Positions 1-7,049 of a stretch of DNA of 7,173 nucleotides are shown piece by piece. The notes under the pieces were generated by a model. That model was not told the DNA's origin. It ran no database searches and worked only from the letters and a program-made list of their open reading frames with translations. Origin of the DNA: Granulosicoccaceae bacterium (GTDB lineage Bacteria > Pseudomonadota > Gammaproteobacteria > Granulosicoccales > Granulosicoccaceae). The translations under genes were made by a program, and so were the position numbers. Positions within the stretch are counted from its first letter, which is position 1; the number at the start of each line of letters is the position of its first letter. The stretch covers positions 1-7,173 of the forward strand of contig JALZUX010000482.1 in assembly GCA_023301405.1 (NCBI GenBank), in the 5' to 3' direction.

Positions 1-2
1 CT

Positions 3-638
3 GTAGCAGAAGTGTTCAGTGTTAATCATTTTGTGACACCGATGATTGCTGTGGCGGGTGCGGTAGCTGATCATATGCTTTACGCAATGACTGCGGGTAG
101 GGACTTATCCAAAGCTTATGTTAACAACGGCGGGGATATAGCAATATATTTAAGTCAGGAGCAGTGCTTCAATATAGGCGTTTGTGCTAATCCCTTGAAT
201 GGCACTATTGTCTCTAAAGCCAACATAGCTGAGAGCAGTAATATTCGCGGAGTAGCCACTAGTGGTTGGCGTGGTCGCAGTCATTCGCTTGGCATTGCTG
301 ATTCAGTCACTGTGTTGGCACGTACTGCTGCAATAGCTGATGCGGCGGCAACATTGATCGCAAACGCAATTGATTTACCTGATCATCCAATGATCAAACG
401 CAAAATAGCGACCGAACTAAACCCTGATAGTGATTTGGGTGAGCAGCTGGTGACTATTGATGTTACGGTTTTAACGCCTGAGGATACTCGATCTGCTCTT
501 GAGTCAGGGCAACGTCTTGCCCGCTCTATGATTGATGCGAAGCAAATAGTTGGTGTGTATGGAAGCCTGAATTCGCAAGTGTTCTCGCTTAACCCGGTTG
601 ATGTTGATCAAACTGAAATGGAATTAGAGTGTGCCTGA
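3..638 (+). CDS. UPF0280 family protein, ApbE-like (5' end missing)
   Basis: The reading frame is open to the left edge (codons from base 3), so the GTG at 12 is probably internal and the gene starts before the window. About 211 residues are visible; the family usually has about 280, so roughly the first quarter is missing. Recognised by the family blocks FVTPMIAVAGAVAD (30-71), AYVNNGGDIAIYL (114-152), TSGWRGRSH (258-284) and a D-x-x-x-T stretch ADAAATLIANAI (336-371). The order GGD, then TSG and His, then ADxxxT resembles ApbE flavin transferases, where the Asp and Thr of the last motif help bind Mg2+; this supports a shared fold, not a proven activity. No signal peptide or membrane segment is seen in the visible part. 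It lies 77 bases upstream of the DUF1185 gene on the same strand. The family call is firm; the reaction is unknown. Confidence 0.85.
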   Translation, partial: VAEVFSVNHFVTPMIAVAGAVADHMLYAMTAGRDLSKAYVNNGGDIAIYLSQEQCFNIGVCANPLNGTIVSKANIAESSNIRGVATSGWRGRSHSLGIADSVTVLARTAAIADAAATLIANAIDLPDHPMIKRKIATELNPDSDLGEQLVTIDVTVLTPEDTRSALESGQRLARSMIDAKQIVGVYGSLNSQVFSLNPVDVDQTEMELECA

Positions 639-664
639 GATGACTTCCAGAGCATGTGATCATA

Positions 665-694
665 GTTAGGCTGGCGAGCTAACGTTAATAATAT
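665..694 (+). promoter_or_regulatory. Possible operator/promoter region before DUF1185 gene
   Basis: The gap between the UPF0280 and DUF1185 genes holds an inverted repeat GTTAG (665-669) / CTAAC (679-683) with a 9-base spacer, overlapping a perfect 8-base palindrome TAACGTTA (680-687). An AT-rich -10-like hexamer TAATAT (689-694) follows directly. No good -35 TTGACA lies at the right distance (666-671 reads TTAGGC), so a sigma-70 promoter would be weak or activator-dependent. This could be a regulator site for an internal promoter, or only a leader hairpin. Low confidence. Confidence 0.22.
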
Positions 695-696
695 AA

Positions 697-704
697 AAGG
701 TGAG
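697..704 (+). promoter_or_regulatory. Ribosome binding site of DUF1185 gene
   Basis: AAGGTGAG is the only Shine-Dalgarno-like run before the ATG at 716. The spacing of 11 bases is slightly long. The ATG is preferred because the protein then begins MNIRK, as expected for the family. Confidence 0.5.
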
Positions 705-715
705 TATTAGCTCAG

Positions 716-1294
716 ATGAATATCAGAAAAATGGTAACGACAGTTGAAGAGACCCACTTGGAGATGGGTCAAAAAATTAGCCCGCCCACCCGGCGTGCGG
801 CCTCAACAGCGGTGATTGAAAACCCATTCGCAGGTCGCTATCAAGAGAATCTTGACGAGCTAATGGCGATAGGAGAGCAGCTTGGTGCTTTGCTTGGGGA
901 AAATTGTGTTGAGGCGCTTGGTATAGATCCTAAAGACACCGAAAGCTACGGCAAGGCCGCTATGGTTGGGGAAAACGGTGAGCTTGAACACGCCGCCGCC
1001 ATCTTACATCCAAAGCTCGGTAAGCCGTTACGTGCTGCCGTTGAAAAGGGTGCTGCATTGGTGCCATCATCAAAGAAGATGGGGTCCATGGGGCAGCCGC
1101 TTGATGTGCCGCTTGGGCACAAGGACGCCGCTTACGTGCGCTCACACTTTGATGGTATGGAGGTGCGTATTAATGACGCTCCGCGTGCGAATGAAATTAT
1201 GGTTTCAATTGTTGTAACAGATTCTGGCCGTCCACTGCCTAGAGTCGGTGGTTTAGAGTCGGTAGATGCCGTGGGTGAAGATGGTTTACGCTAG
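716..1294 (+). CDS. DUF1185 / amino acid synthesis family protein (PF06684)
   Basis: A 192-residue soluble protein without signal peptide, full length for the family. Recognised blocks: N-terminal MNIRKMVTTVEETHLE (1-16), NPFAGRYQENL (36-46), YGKAAMVGENGELEHAAAIL (78-97), HKDAAYVRSHFDGME (135-149), DAPRANEI (154-161) and GRPLPRVGGL (171-180). Conserved His92, His98, His135, Arg142, His144 and Asp146 are candidates for a ligand or metal site; that is inference. The family name 'amino acid synthesis' comes from old annotation, and I know of no established reaction. From memory, these genes often sit beside UPF0280 genes and Liv-type transporters in proteobacteria, as here. The gene ends 24 bases before the ATG of the Rieske oxygenase, so the two are probably co-transcribed. 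Family call is firm, function unknown. Confidence 0.9.
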   Translation: MNIRKMVTTVEETHLEMGQKISPPTRRAASTAVIENPFAGRYQENLDELMAIGEQLGALLGENCVEALGIDPKDTESYGKAAMVGENGELEHAAAILHPKLGKPLRAAVEKGAALVPSSKKMGSMGQPLDVPLGHKDAAYVRSHFDGMEVRINDAPRANEIMVSIVVTDSGRPLPRVGGLESVDAVGEDGLR

Positions 1295-1308
1295 TTTTTT
1301 GAAGTTTT

Positions 1309-1313
1309 GGGGA
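1309..1313 (+). promoter_or_regulatory. Ribosome binding site that sets the oxygenase start
   Basis: GGGGA lies 5 bases before the ATG at 1319. An in-frame TTG at 1307 overlaps this site and has no Shine-Dalgarno of its own, so the ATG at 1319 is the better start. It also gives the N-terminus MDYVKNAWYVAGW expected for VanA-type oxygenases. Confidence 0.65.
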
Positions 1314-1318
1314 ATACG

Positions 1319-2386
1319 ATGGATTATGTAAAGAACGCGTGGTACGTCGCCGGTTGGTCAGCTGAATTCAATAGCGAGCTTCGGCGGGTAACAATTATCG
1401 AAGAAAATATAGTCATGTTTCGTAATTCCAGTGGTGTGGTAGTCGGGTTGGAGGATCAGTGCCCTCACCGACTGTTGCCGTTGTCGAAAGGCAAGCTTAT
1501 TGGCGATGACATTCAATGTGGCTACCACGGAATGACCTTCAATTGTGAAGGTAAGTGCGTTCGTATTCCCGGGCAAACAAATGTACCTCGATCATCACGT
1601 GTCACAGCCTATGTGGTGCATGAGATTAACCATATAGTCTGGATTTGGATGGGCGATCCCAGTCTGGCAAATACCGATAATGTATTTAATATGGCAGAGT
1701 TTAGCGACCCAGGCTGGCATGCCCATCAGGGTGAAGCGCTGCATCTAAAATCGCATTATCTTAATGTGGCGGAAAACCTGGTTGATCCGGCGCACGTGAG
1801 TTTTGTTCATCCTACTACCTTGGGTAATGCATCAAGTGAAAATGTACCGGTTGATGTCAGTACCGCGGGTGAGGTTATCGTGGCATGGCGTTGGATTCGC
1901 GACGCCCCGCCGATAGGTTTTTTTAAAGAGTTCGGTGGCTTTACTGGTAATGTAGATCGCTGGCACTACTACTACTTGCATTTGCCGTGCACGGCTGTTA
2001 TTGATTTTGGAAGCGCTAATACTTCATTGGCTCTTGCGGAAGATGATCGTAACCAGGGTGTGCGCATATTTGCGCTGCATTTCATCACCCCGGTAGGACC
2101 TGACCATTCAATTGACCGTTGGATGCATTTGCGAAATACAGCCGTTGGCGATGACAAAGTATCCGACAAAATGGATACCATGTTTAAAGTGGCATTTAGC
2201 GAAGACAAGGAAATTCTAGAGGCCATTCAGCTAGAAGAAAAAAGACCGCCACGACGTCGCCCGATTCGAATAGCAATTGATAAAGGACCAGCGGTTTATC
2301 GGAAACGTATCCGTGAGCTGGTGGAAGCAGAAAGAGTCCACGATCTGGGTGATCCAGTGGACCCAACGTTTGTTCATCATGATTGA
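1319..2386 (+). CDS. Rieske 2Fe-2S aromatic oxygenase, VanA/demethylase type
   Basis: A 355-residue cytoplasmic oxygenase component, the usual length of the VanA / dicamba O-demethylase group. The N-terminal Rieske domain (about 5-112) carries the cluster ligands Cys48-x-His50 and Cys67-x2-His70, 16 residues apart. The C-terminal catalytic domain has the mononuclear-iron motif NLVDPAHVSFVH (153-164) with Asp156, His159 and His164. Asp296 in FSEDKEIL is the likely carboxylate ligand, so the active site looks complete. Known relatives perform O-demethylation (vanillate, dicamba), N-demethylation or methyl-group hydroxylation, using electrons from a separate reductase. No such reductase is in the window, so it must come from elsewhere. 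The 24-base gap to DUF1185 and the importer 36 bases downstream suggest the substrate, or a close relative, is what the transporter brings in. Class call is strong; the substrate cannot be read from sequence. Confidence 0.92.
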   Translation: MDYVKNAWYVAGWSAEFNSELRRVTIIEENIVMFRNSSGVVVGLEDQCPHRLLPLSKGKLIGDDIQCGYHGMTFNCEGKCVRIPGQTNVPRSSRVTAYVVHEINHIVWIWMGDPSLANTDNVFNMAEFSDPGWHAHQGEALHLKSHYLNVAENLVDPAHVSFVHPTTLGNASSENVPVDVSTAGEVIVAWRWIRDAPPIGFFKEFGGFTGNVDRWHYYYLHLPCTAVIDFGSANTSLALAEDDRNQGVRIFALHFITPVGPDHSIDRWMHLRNTAVGDDKVSDKMDTMFKVAFSEDKEILEAIQLEEKRPPRRRPIRIAIDKGPAVYRKRIRELVEAERVHDLGDPVDPTFVHHD

Positions 2387-2412
2387 CGACCAATTCCGGT
2401 CTTAAATTTTCT

Positions 2413-2417
2413 GGAGG
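2413..2417 (+). promoter_or_regulatory. Strong ribosome binding site for GTG-started binding protein
   Basis: GGAGG lies 5 bases before the GTG at 2423. It fixes this non-ATG start, which also yields a perfect signal peptide. It is the strongest Shine-Dalgarno before any gene with its own leader here, which fits high expression of a periplasmic binding protein. Confidence 0.7.
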
Positions 2418-2422
2418 AATTT

Positions 2423-3631
2423 GTGAAAGTTCAAAAATTTATTGCAACGGCTTTGACCGTTGCGGCGATCAGTGTAATGTCGCTCCCCGCCCATGCCGCC
2501 GATACTATTAAAATCGGTGAAATAAACCATTACAAACGGATGGCTGCTTTTGCGGGTCCTTACAAAAATGGTATTGAACTCGCACTAGAGCAAATTAATG
2601 ATTCAGGTGGGGTGTTGGGTAAGCCGCTTGAATTCATTTACCGTGATGATCAGGGTAAGCCGGGTGAAGCGATTAAAATTGCCGGTGAGCTGATGACACG
2701 CGATGACACTGTGATGCTAGCGGGCACAATTTTATCGCATGTCGGCCTTGCTATTTCATCGTACGCTGCGGAAAAAAAGTATCTGTATCTGGCATCGGAA
2801 CCATTAGCTGATTCTTTGGTGTGGGCAAAAGGCAATGAATATACGTTCAGACTGCGATCTTCAACGTACATGCAGGCCTCTATGCTTGCAGAAGAAGCGG
2901 CTAAAACTGACGCCAAAACCTACGCGACTATTGCGCCAAACTATGCCTACGGTAAAGATGCTGTTGAGGCATTTAAAAAAGCATTATTAGCGCTTAAGCC
3001 CGATGTAACATTTGTTACTGAGCAGTGGCCTGCCTTGTTCAAGATTGACGCCGGTGCGGAAGTGCAGGCAATAGAGCGCGCAAAGCCCGATGCTATTTAC
3101 AACGTCACTTTTGGTGGTGATTTGGCTAAGTTTGTTCGTGAAGGAACCACTCGCGGTTTGTTTGAAGGCCGCACCGTTTATGGGCTGCTAACCGGTGAGC
3201 CGGAATACCTTGAGCCGCTCAAGGATGAAGCACCTGAAGGTTGGGTTGTTACTGGTTACCCGTGGTACGACCTGACTGATGAATCAAACAAGGCGTTTGT
3301 TGATGCCTATCAAGCGAAATATGAAGAGGGTCCAAAGATCGGGTCACTGGTTGGTTATATGACTGCGCAATCGATCGCCGCTGGAATCACTAAGGCAGGC
3401 TCAACTGATACTGATGCAATGGTCGCTGCTTTCAAAGGACTTGAAGTTGATACTCCGGTCGGAAAAATCTTTTTTCGAAAGCAGGACCATCAATCTACGA
3501 TGGGTGCATTTGTCGGTAAAACGGCGTTGAAGGATGGTGCTGGTGTGATGGTGGACTGGGTCTATAAAGACGGTGCTAATTATCTGCCTTCTGATGAAGA
3601 AGTTATGAAGTTACGTCCAGCTTCGCAGTAG
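2423..3631 (+). CDS. Liv-type ABC transporter periplasmic substrate-binding protein
   Basis: A 402-residue exported protein that captures the substrate in the periplasm and delivers it to the permease encoded next. Residues 1-25 form a Sec signal peptide: MKVQK, a hydrophobic core, then PAHA cut before ADTIKIGEI. There is no lipobox cysteine, so the mature protein is soluble. The rest is a type I periplasmic-binding fold of the LivJ/LivK class (Peripla_BP_6): the first strand IKIGEI, GPYKNGIELALEQIN with DSGGVLGKPLEF (about 42-70), DDQGKPGEAIKIAGEL, and a hinge to a second lobe near TYATIAPNYAYGKDAVEAFK. Relatives beside oxygenase genes often bind aromatic acids rather than leucine, so the branched-chain amino acid name should not be taken literally. 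It starts 36 bases after the oxygenase gene and is followed by a hairpin. Family is firm, ligand unknown. Confidence 0.92.
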   Translation: MKVQKFIATALTVAAISVMSLPAHAADTIKIGEINHYKRMAAFAGPYKNGIELALEQINDSGGVLGKPLEFIYRDDQGKPGEAIKIAGELMTRDDTVMLAGTILSHVGLAISSYAAEKKYLYLASEPLADSLVWAKGNEYTFRLRSSTYMQASMLAEEAAKTDAKTYATIAPNYAYGKDAVEAFKKALLALKPDVTFVTEQWPALFKIDAGAEVQAIERAKPDAIYNVTFGGDLAKFVREGTTRGLFEGRTVYGLLTGEPEYLEPLKDEAPEGWVVTGYPWYDLTDESNKAFVDAYQAKYEEGPKIGSLVGYMTAQSIAAGITKAGSTDTDAMVAAFKGLEVDTPVGKIFFRKQDHQSTMGAFVGKTALKDGAGVMVDWVYKDGANYLPSDEEVMKLRPASQ

Positions 3632-3652
3632 CAAGCACAAGCTGGTAAAACC

Positions 3653-3690
3653 TGACCCGGAGTCTTTGTTGGCTGCGGGTCATTTCTTTC
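3653..3690 (+). terminator. Hairpin after binding-protein gene, possible attenuator
   Basis: A perfect 7-bp inverted repeat TGACCCG (3653-3659) / CGGGTCA (3676-3682) with a 16-base loop is followed by the T-rich TTTCTTTC (3683-3690). The loop is long and the T run is broken, so full termination is unlikely. Partial termination or 3'-end protection of the binding-protein message would explain the common excess of binding protein over permease. The permease follows at 3716. Confidence 0.4.
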
Positions 3691-3715
3691 CTGAATAGAA
3701 GAAGAAAATTTAGCC

Positions 3716-5578
3716 GTGGGATTATTTGTTGCACAACTGCTTACCGGGCTAGCTAATGCGGCCGCTTTGTTTTTAGTGGCTTCAGGTTTGTCACTTATTT
3801 TCGGCGTCACCCGAATTGTCAACTTTGCTCATGGTTCTTTTTACATGCTGGGGGCATTCATTGGCTACAGCCTGATGCAGGTCTTGCCGGGTATGTTTGG
3901 TTTCTGGATATCTGTGCTGTTGGCCGGTCTTGCCGTTGGTGTGATAGGCGTTATTGTTGAAATATGTGTATTGCGGCCAGTGTATAAGGCGCCAGAGCTA
4001 TTTCAGTTAGTGGCTACTTTTGGCGTCATTTTGGTCATTCAAGATTTAGCATTATTAATTTGGGGTGCCGATGATGTTCTAGGGCCTCGTGCGCCCGGTC
4101 TGAAAGGCATTGTGCGCATACTGGGTGAGCCGGTGCCAAAGTATGATTTGGCGCTAATTGCTATTACTCCGTTTTTTCTGTTTGGCCTTTGGTATCTGAT
4201 TTCAAAAACCCGTGTTGGCATTCTGGTTCGTGCTGCCACTCAGGATCGGGAAATGGTTGGCGCTCTAGGGGTAAACCAGGCATGGCTATTTACTGGTGTT
4301 TTCTTTTTAGGTGCGACTCTGGCCGGATTGGGTGGGGCGATACAACTTCCCAAGGGTGGCGCTGATCTACTGATGGATTTTAATATTCTTGCCGCTATAT
4401 TTGTTGTTGTAGTGATTGGTGGCATGGGGTCTTTGCCCGGAGCGTATGTAGCGGCCGCACTGATTTCCATATTGAACGTTTTTGGTGTGACCTATTTGCC
4501 TCAAAGTACGCTGGTATTGATGTTTGTTGTGATGGCAGTTGTTCTAATGATAAAGCCCTATGGTTTGTTTGGCCGTGAGGAAGTCGCCGGTGAGCATGGG
4601 CAAGTTGGGGAGCCTGAGCGGCCGATAAGGCCTGCTGGTATGAAGGTTCGTTTATTGGTTGCCATTGGTCTTTTTATACTGGCGTTGTTACCTATGTATG
4701 GATCAAGCTTTGTGCAGGTTTTGACTACTGATGTCATCATATTCTGCCTGTTTGCTGCAAGCTTGCACTTTATACTTGGTCTTGGTGGCTTGGTGTCTTT
4801 TGGTCATGCTGCCTTTTTCGGTGGTGGGGCTTACGTAGCAGCTTTGTTTGTATCGCATCTTAATGCGCCGATGGAAATAGCATTTCTACTCGCACCGGTT
4901 GGTGCGGGGTTTGCGGCTTTTATTATCGGTTGGGTTTGCATGCGACTTACGGGGGTGTATTTCGCCATGTTAACGTTGGCGTTTGCTCAGTTGATCTGGT
5001 CACTGGTATATCAGTGGGGCGAGTTCACTGGGGGTGATGACGGCTTAGTTGATATTTGGCCTTCAGCTTGGCTCAATGGCACAACACCTTACTATTATTT
5101 TACTTTAGTGTTCGGGGTTGGCGGTATTCTTTTGCTTCGTCACGTTGCTCATTCGCCGTTTGGTTACGCATTGCGTGCGTCGCGTGATTCATCTCGACAA
5201 GCTGAAGCAACGGGGATAAACACCAAGCGAATTCAATGGGTAGCTTTTACTTTTGCAGGCACATTGGCGGGACTTTCCGGGGCATTGTTTGTATTTTCAA
5301 AAGGAAGTGTCTTTCCAACCGAGCTTGAAATTGCCCGCTCATTCGATGCATTGATAGTGATCTTTTTAGGGGGCGTTAAAACTTTGTCCGGTGCGGTTGT
5401 TGGTGGAGCATCATTAGAGTTTGCAAAAGATTTTCTGACACGTTTTGAATACTGGCGATTGACCTTGGGGCTAATTATTATATTTGTTGTTATTGTTGCT
5501 CCGGAAGGCATCAGTGGTACGTTGCGTAAAATGGCTGAACGCGTTGGGATTGTTCGTGATCGGGAGGGTGATTCATGA
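3716..5578 (+). CDS. Fused LivH-LivM ABC transporter permease
   Basis: A 620-residue inner-membrane protein that joins the two permease subunits of a Liv-type importer, normally two proteins of about 300 residues each. The LivH half (1-286) has the block GVTRIVNFAHGSFYMLGAF (30-48), a cytoplasmic coupling loop near 164-188 (RAATQDREMVGALGVN) and the usual LivH ending KPYGLFG (280-286). A charged linker of about 22 residues (287-308) leads to the LivM half (309-620), with GGLVSFGHAAFFGGGAY (357-373) and its coupling loop YALRASRDSSRQAEATGIN (484-502). Both halves are rich in membrane helices. The GTG start at 3716 gives a normal LivH N-terminus. Its Shine-Dalgarno is only a weak purine run (3697-3708). 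The stop overlaps the next ATG by 4 bases (ATGA). An intact single frame throughout argues for a true fusion, not a sequencing error. Confidence 0.93.
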   Translation: MGLFVAQLLTGLANAAALFLVASGLSLIFGVTRIVNFAHGSFYMLGAFIGYSLMQVLPGMFGFWISVLLAGLAVGVIGVIVEICVLRPVYKAPELFQLVATFGVILVIQDLALLIWGADDVLGPRAPGLKGIVRILGEPVPKYDLALIAITPFFLFGLWYLISKTRVGILVRAATQDREMVGALGVNQAWLFTGVFFLGATLAGLGGAIQLPKGGADLLMDFNILAAIFVVVVIGGMGSLPGAYVAAALISILNVFGVTYLPQSTLVLMFVVMAVVLMIKPYGLFGREEVAGEHGQVGEPERPIRPAGMKVRLLVAIGLFILALLPMYGSSFVQVLTTDVIIFCLFAASLHFILGLGGLVSFGHAAFFGGGAYVAALFVSHLNAPMEIAFLLAPVGAGFAAFIIGWVCMRLTGVYFAMLTLAFAQLIWSLVYQWGEFTGGDDGLVDIWPSAWLNGTTPYYYFTLVFGVGGILLLRHVAHSPFGYALRASRDSSRQAEATGINTKRIQWVAFTFAGTLAGLSGALFVFSKGSVFPTELEIARSFDALIVIFLGGVKTLSGAVVGGASLEFAKDFLTRFEYWRLTLGLIIIFVVIVAPEGISGTLRKMAERVGIVRDREGDS

Positions 5579-6348
5579 ATCATATTCTAGAGGTTCAAAA
5601 CTTGTCTAAATCGTTTCATGGTTTGAAAGCGGTTAATTCTGTCAGCTTTAAAGTTGGAGTAGGTGAGTTACTTGCTCTGATCGGCCCTAATGGCGCTGGC
5701 AAGAGTACTTGCTTTAATATGTTAATGGGACAGTTAAAGCCGACAAATGGCGAGGTTCATTTTCAAGGAGATAATCTGGTTGGCAAGTTTCCGCGTGATA
5801 TTTGGCGCAAGGGTATTGGCCGTACCTTTCAGATAACCGGAACTTACTCATCAATGACCGTTGTCGAAAACGTTCAAATGGCATTGATCTCTCATCATAA
5901 TCGTATCTATTCTATGTTGCCATACGCTTATAAAATTTATAAAAAAGAGGCGATAGAATTTCTAGACATGGTGGGCCTTGCCAGCCAGGCAGAGCGTCAC
6001 TGCGCAATTCTGGCTTATGGTGATCTAAAGCGCCTGGAATTGGCCATTGCACTTTGCCATAAGCCCACGTTGCTGTTAATGGATGAACCAACAGCAGGTA
6101 TGGCGCCTACTGAGCGCGAGGCGGTAATGCAATTGACTGCTGATATTGTGAAGGAGAAAAATATTAGTGTGTTGTTTACAGAGCATGATATGGACGTAGT
6201 TTTTGGTCACTCTCATCGAATATTAGTTTTGAATCGTGGTGAGCTTATCGCAAACGGATCAGTCGAAGACATTAGAAATAATCCTGTGGTACAAGAAGTT
6301 TACCTTGGTGGTGGAAATCTTTTTGAAAGTGATGAGGCGGCATCATGA
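5575..6348 (+). CDS. LivG-like ABC transporter ATP-binding protein
   Basis: A 257-residue cytoplasmic ATPase that drives the importer together with the LivF-like protein. Walker A is GPNGAGKST (37-45), the Q-loop glutamine is Gln86, Walker B is LLLMDE (166-171) with catalytic Glu171, and the switch histidine is His204 in FTEHD. The signature is AYGDL (147-151) rather than LSGGQ; LivG proteins normally carry a YG variant, but the Leu151 in place of Gln is less common. The C-terminal block NPVVQEVYLGG (about 241-251) is the typical LivG tail. A strong GGGAGGG site (5562-5568) precedes the start, which overlaps the permease stop by ATGA. The next gene begins inside its own stop, so translation of the three genes is coupled. 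Confidence 0.93.
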   Translation: MNHILEVQNLSKSFHGLKAVNSVSFKVGVGELLALIGPNGAGKSTCFNMLMGQLKPTNGEVHFQGDNLVGKFPRDIWRKGIGRTFQITGTYSSMTVVENVQMALISHHNRIYSMLPYAYKIYKKEAIEFLDMVGLASQAERHCAILAYGDLKRLELAIALCHKPTLLLMDEPTAGMAPTEREAVMQLTADIVKEKNISVLFTEHDMDVVFGHSHRILVLNRGELIANGSVEDIRNNPVVQEVYLGGGNLFESDEAAS

Positions 6349-7046
6349 TTGAGGTAAAAGGAATAAATAGCTTTTACGGTAAAGCGCAAATTCTAAATGA
6401 CCTGAGCTTTTCTATAGCCGCCGGTGAAGTGGTTTCAATTCTTGGTCGTAACGGTGCTGGAAAGACCACCACTATGAAGTCGATAATTCAGTTAGTTCGC
6501 CCCCGGTCCGGGTCAGTGACCTTCAAGGGCACTGAAGTGGTTGGATTACCACCCTACAAAGTGGCTAAGATGGGACTGGGATATGTGCCGGAAGAGCGTC
6601 GTATCTTCACTGATCTTACTATCCTTGAAAATATGGAGGTTGGTCGTCAGCCAGCCCGTGACGGAGTACCCGAGTGGACAATTGATCTGTTGTTTGAGTT
6701 ATTCCCGAACTTGGCAGAAAGACGTAATAACCGCGCTAAAGCGCTTTCGGGCGGGGAGCAGCAAATGCTAACCATCGCCCGAACCATGATGGGTAACCCG
6801 ACTTGCTTACTTCTTGACGAGCCTTCTGAAGGAATAGCGCCTGTTATTGTTGAGCAGATGGCTGAAACTATTAAGAAAATTAAACAGCAGCGCTTGACGG
6901 TGGTGTTGTCTGAGCAGAATTTGCATTTTGCCCGATTAGTTGCGGATAGGGCGATTATTATTGAAGGGGGGCAAAGGAGATTTGATGGTACGTTTGCGGA
7001 GTTAGATTCGCAGCCGGAGATTCAAGAGAAGTATTTGTCGGTGTAG
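6345..7046 (+). CDS. LivF-like ABC transporter ATP-binding protein
   Basis: A 233-residue ATPase, the usual LivF length, and last gene of the importer. Walker A is GRNGAGKTT (34-42), the signature LSGGEQ (134-139) and Walker B CLLLDE (154-159) with Glu159. The Q-loop position is Glu83 in YVPEERRIF and the switch-histidine position is Gln191 in LSEQN. Both substitutions are usual in LivF proteins, so they are not signs of decay. They suggest that the paired LivG-like protein, with its normal Gln86 and His204, supplies the complete switch residues. The start overlaps the LivG stop by ATGA. No further gene follows in the window; repeats begin 3 bases after the stop. Confidence 0.94.
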   Translation: MIEVKGINSFYGKAQILNDLSFSIAAGEVVSILGRNGAGKTTTMKSIIQLVRPRSGSVTFKGTEVVGLPPYKVAKMGLGYVPEERRIFTDLTILENMEVGRQPARDGVPEWTIDLLFELFPNLAERRNNRAKALSGGEQQMLTIARTMMGNPTCLLLDEPSEGIAPVIVEQMAETIKKIKQQRLTVVLSEQNLHFARLVADRAIIIEGGQRRFDGTFAELDSQPEIQEKYLSV

Positions 7047-7049
7047 GGA

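Noticed and set aside
12..14. GTG at 12 as the true start of the UPF0280 gene
   Set aside because: The frame is open to the window edge, the conserved block begins almost at once, and the family needs about 70 more N-terminal residues.
966..1217. 83-codon open frame inside the DUF1185 gene, + strand
   Set aside because: It lies wholly within a gene with clear family blocks in another frame, has no ribosome site, and its product is rich in Trp, Cys and Arg as in shadow frames.
1307..1318. TTG at 1307 as start of the oxygenase (359 residues)
   Set aside because: The TTG overlaps the GGGGA ribosome site that serves the ATG at 1319, and VanA-type proteins begin near this ATG.
5233..5583. 116-codon open frame on the - strand under the permease end
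   Set aside because: It is antisense to conserved LivM sequence, the composition is low-complexity Ser/Thr/Pro/Asn, and no family is recognisable.
6345..7046. LivF-like ATPase as catalytically degenerate (Glu83, Gln191)
   Set aside because: Glu in the Q-loop position and SEQN in place of the switch His are usual in LivF proteins, so this is not decay.
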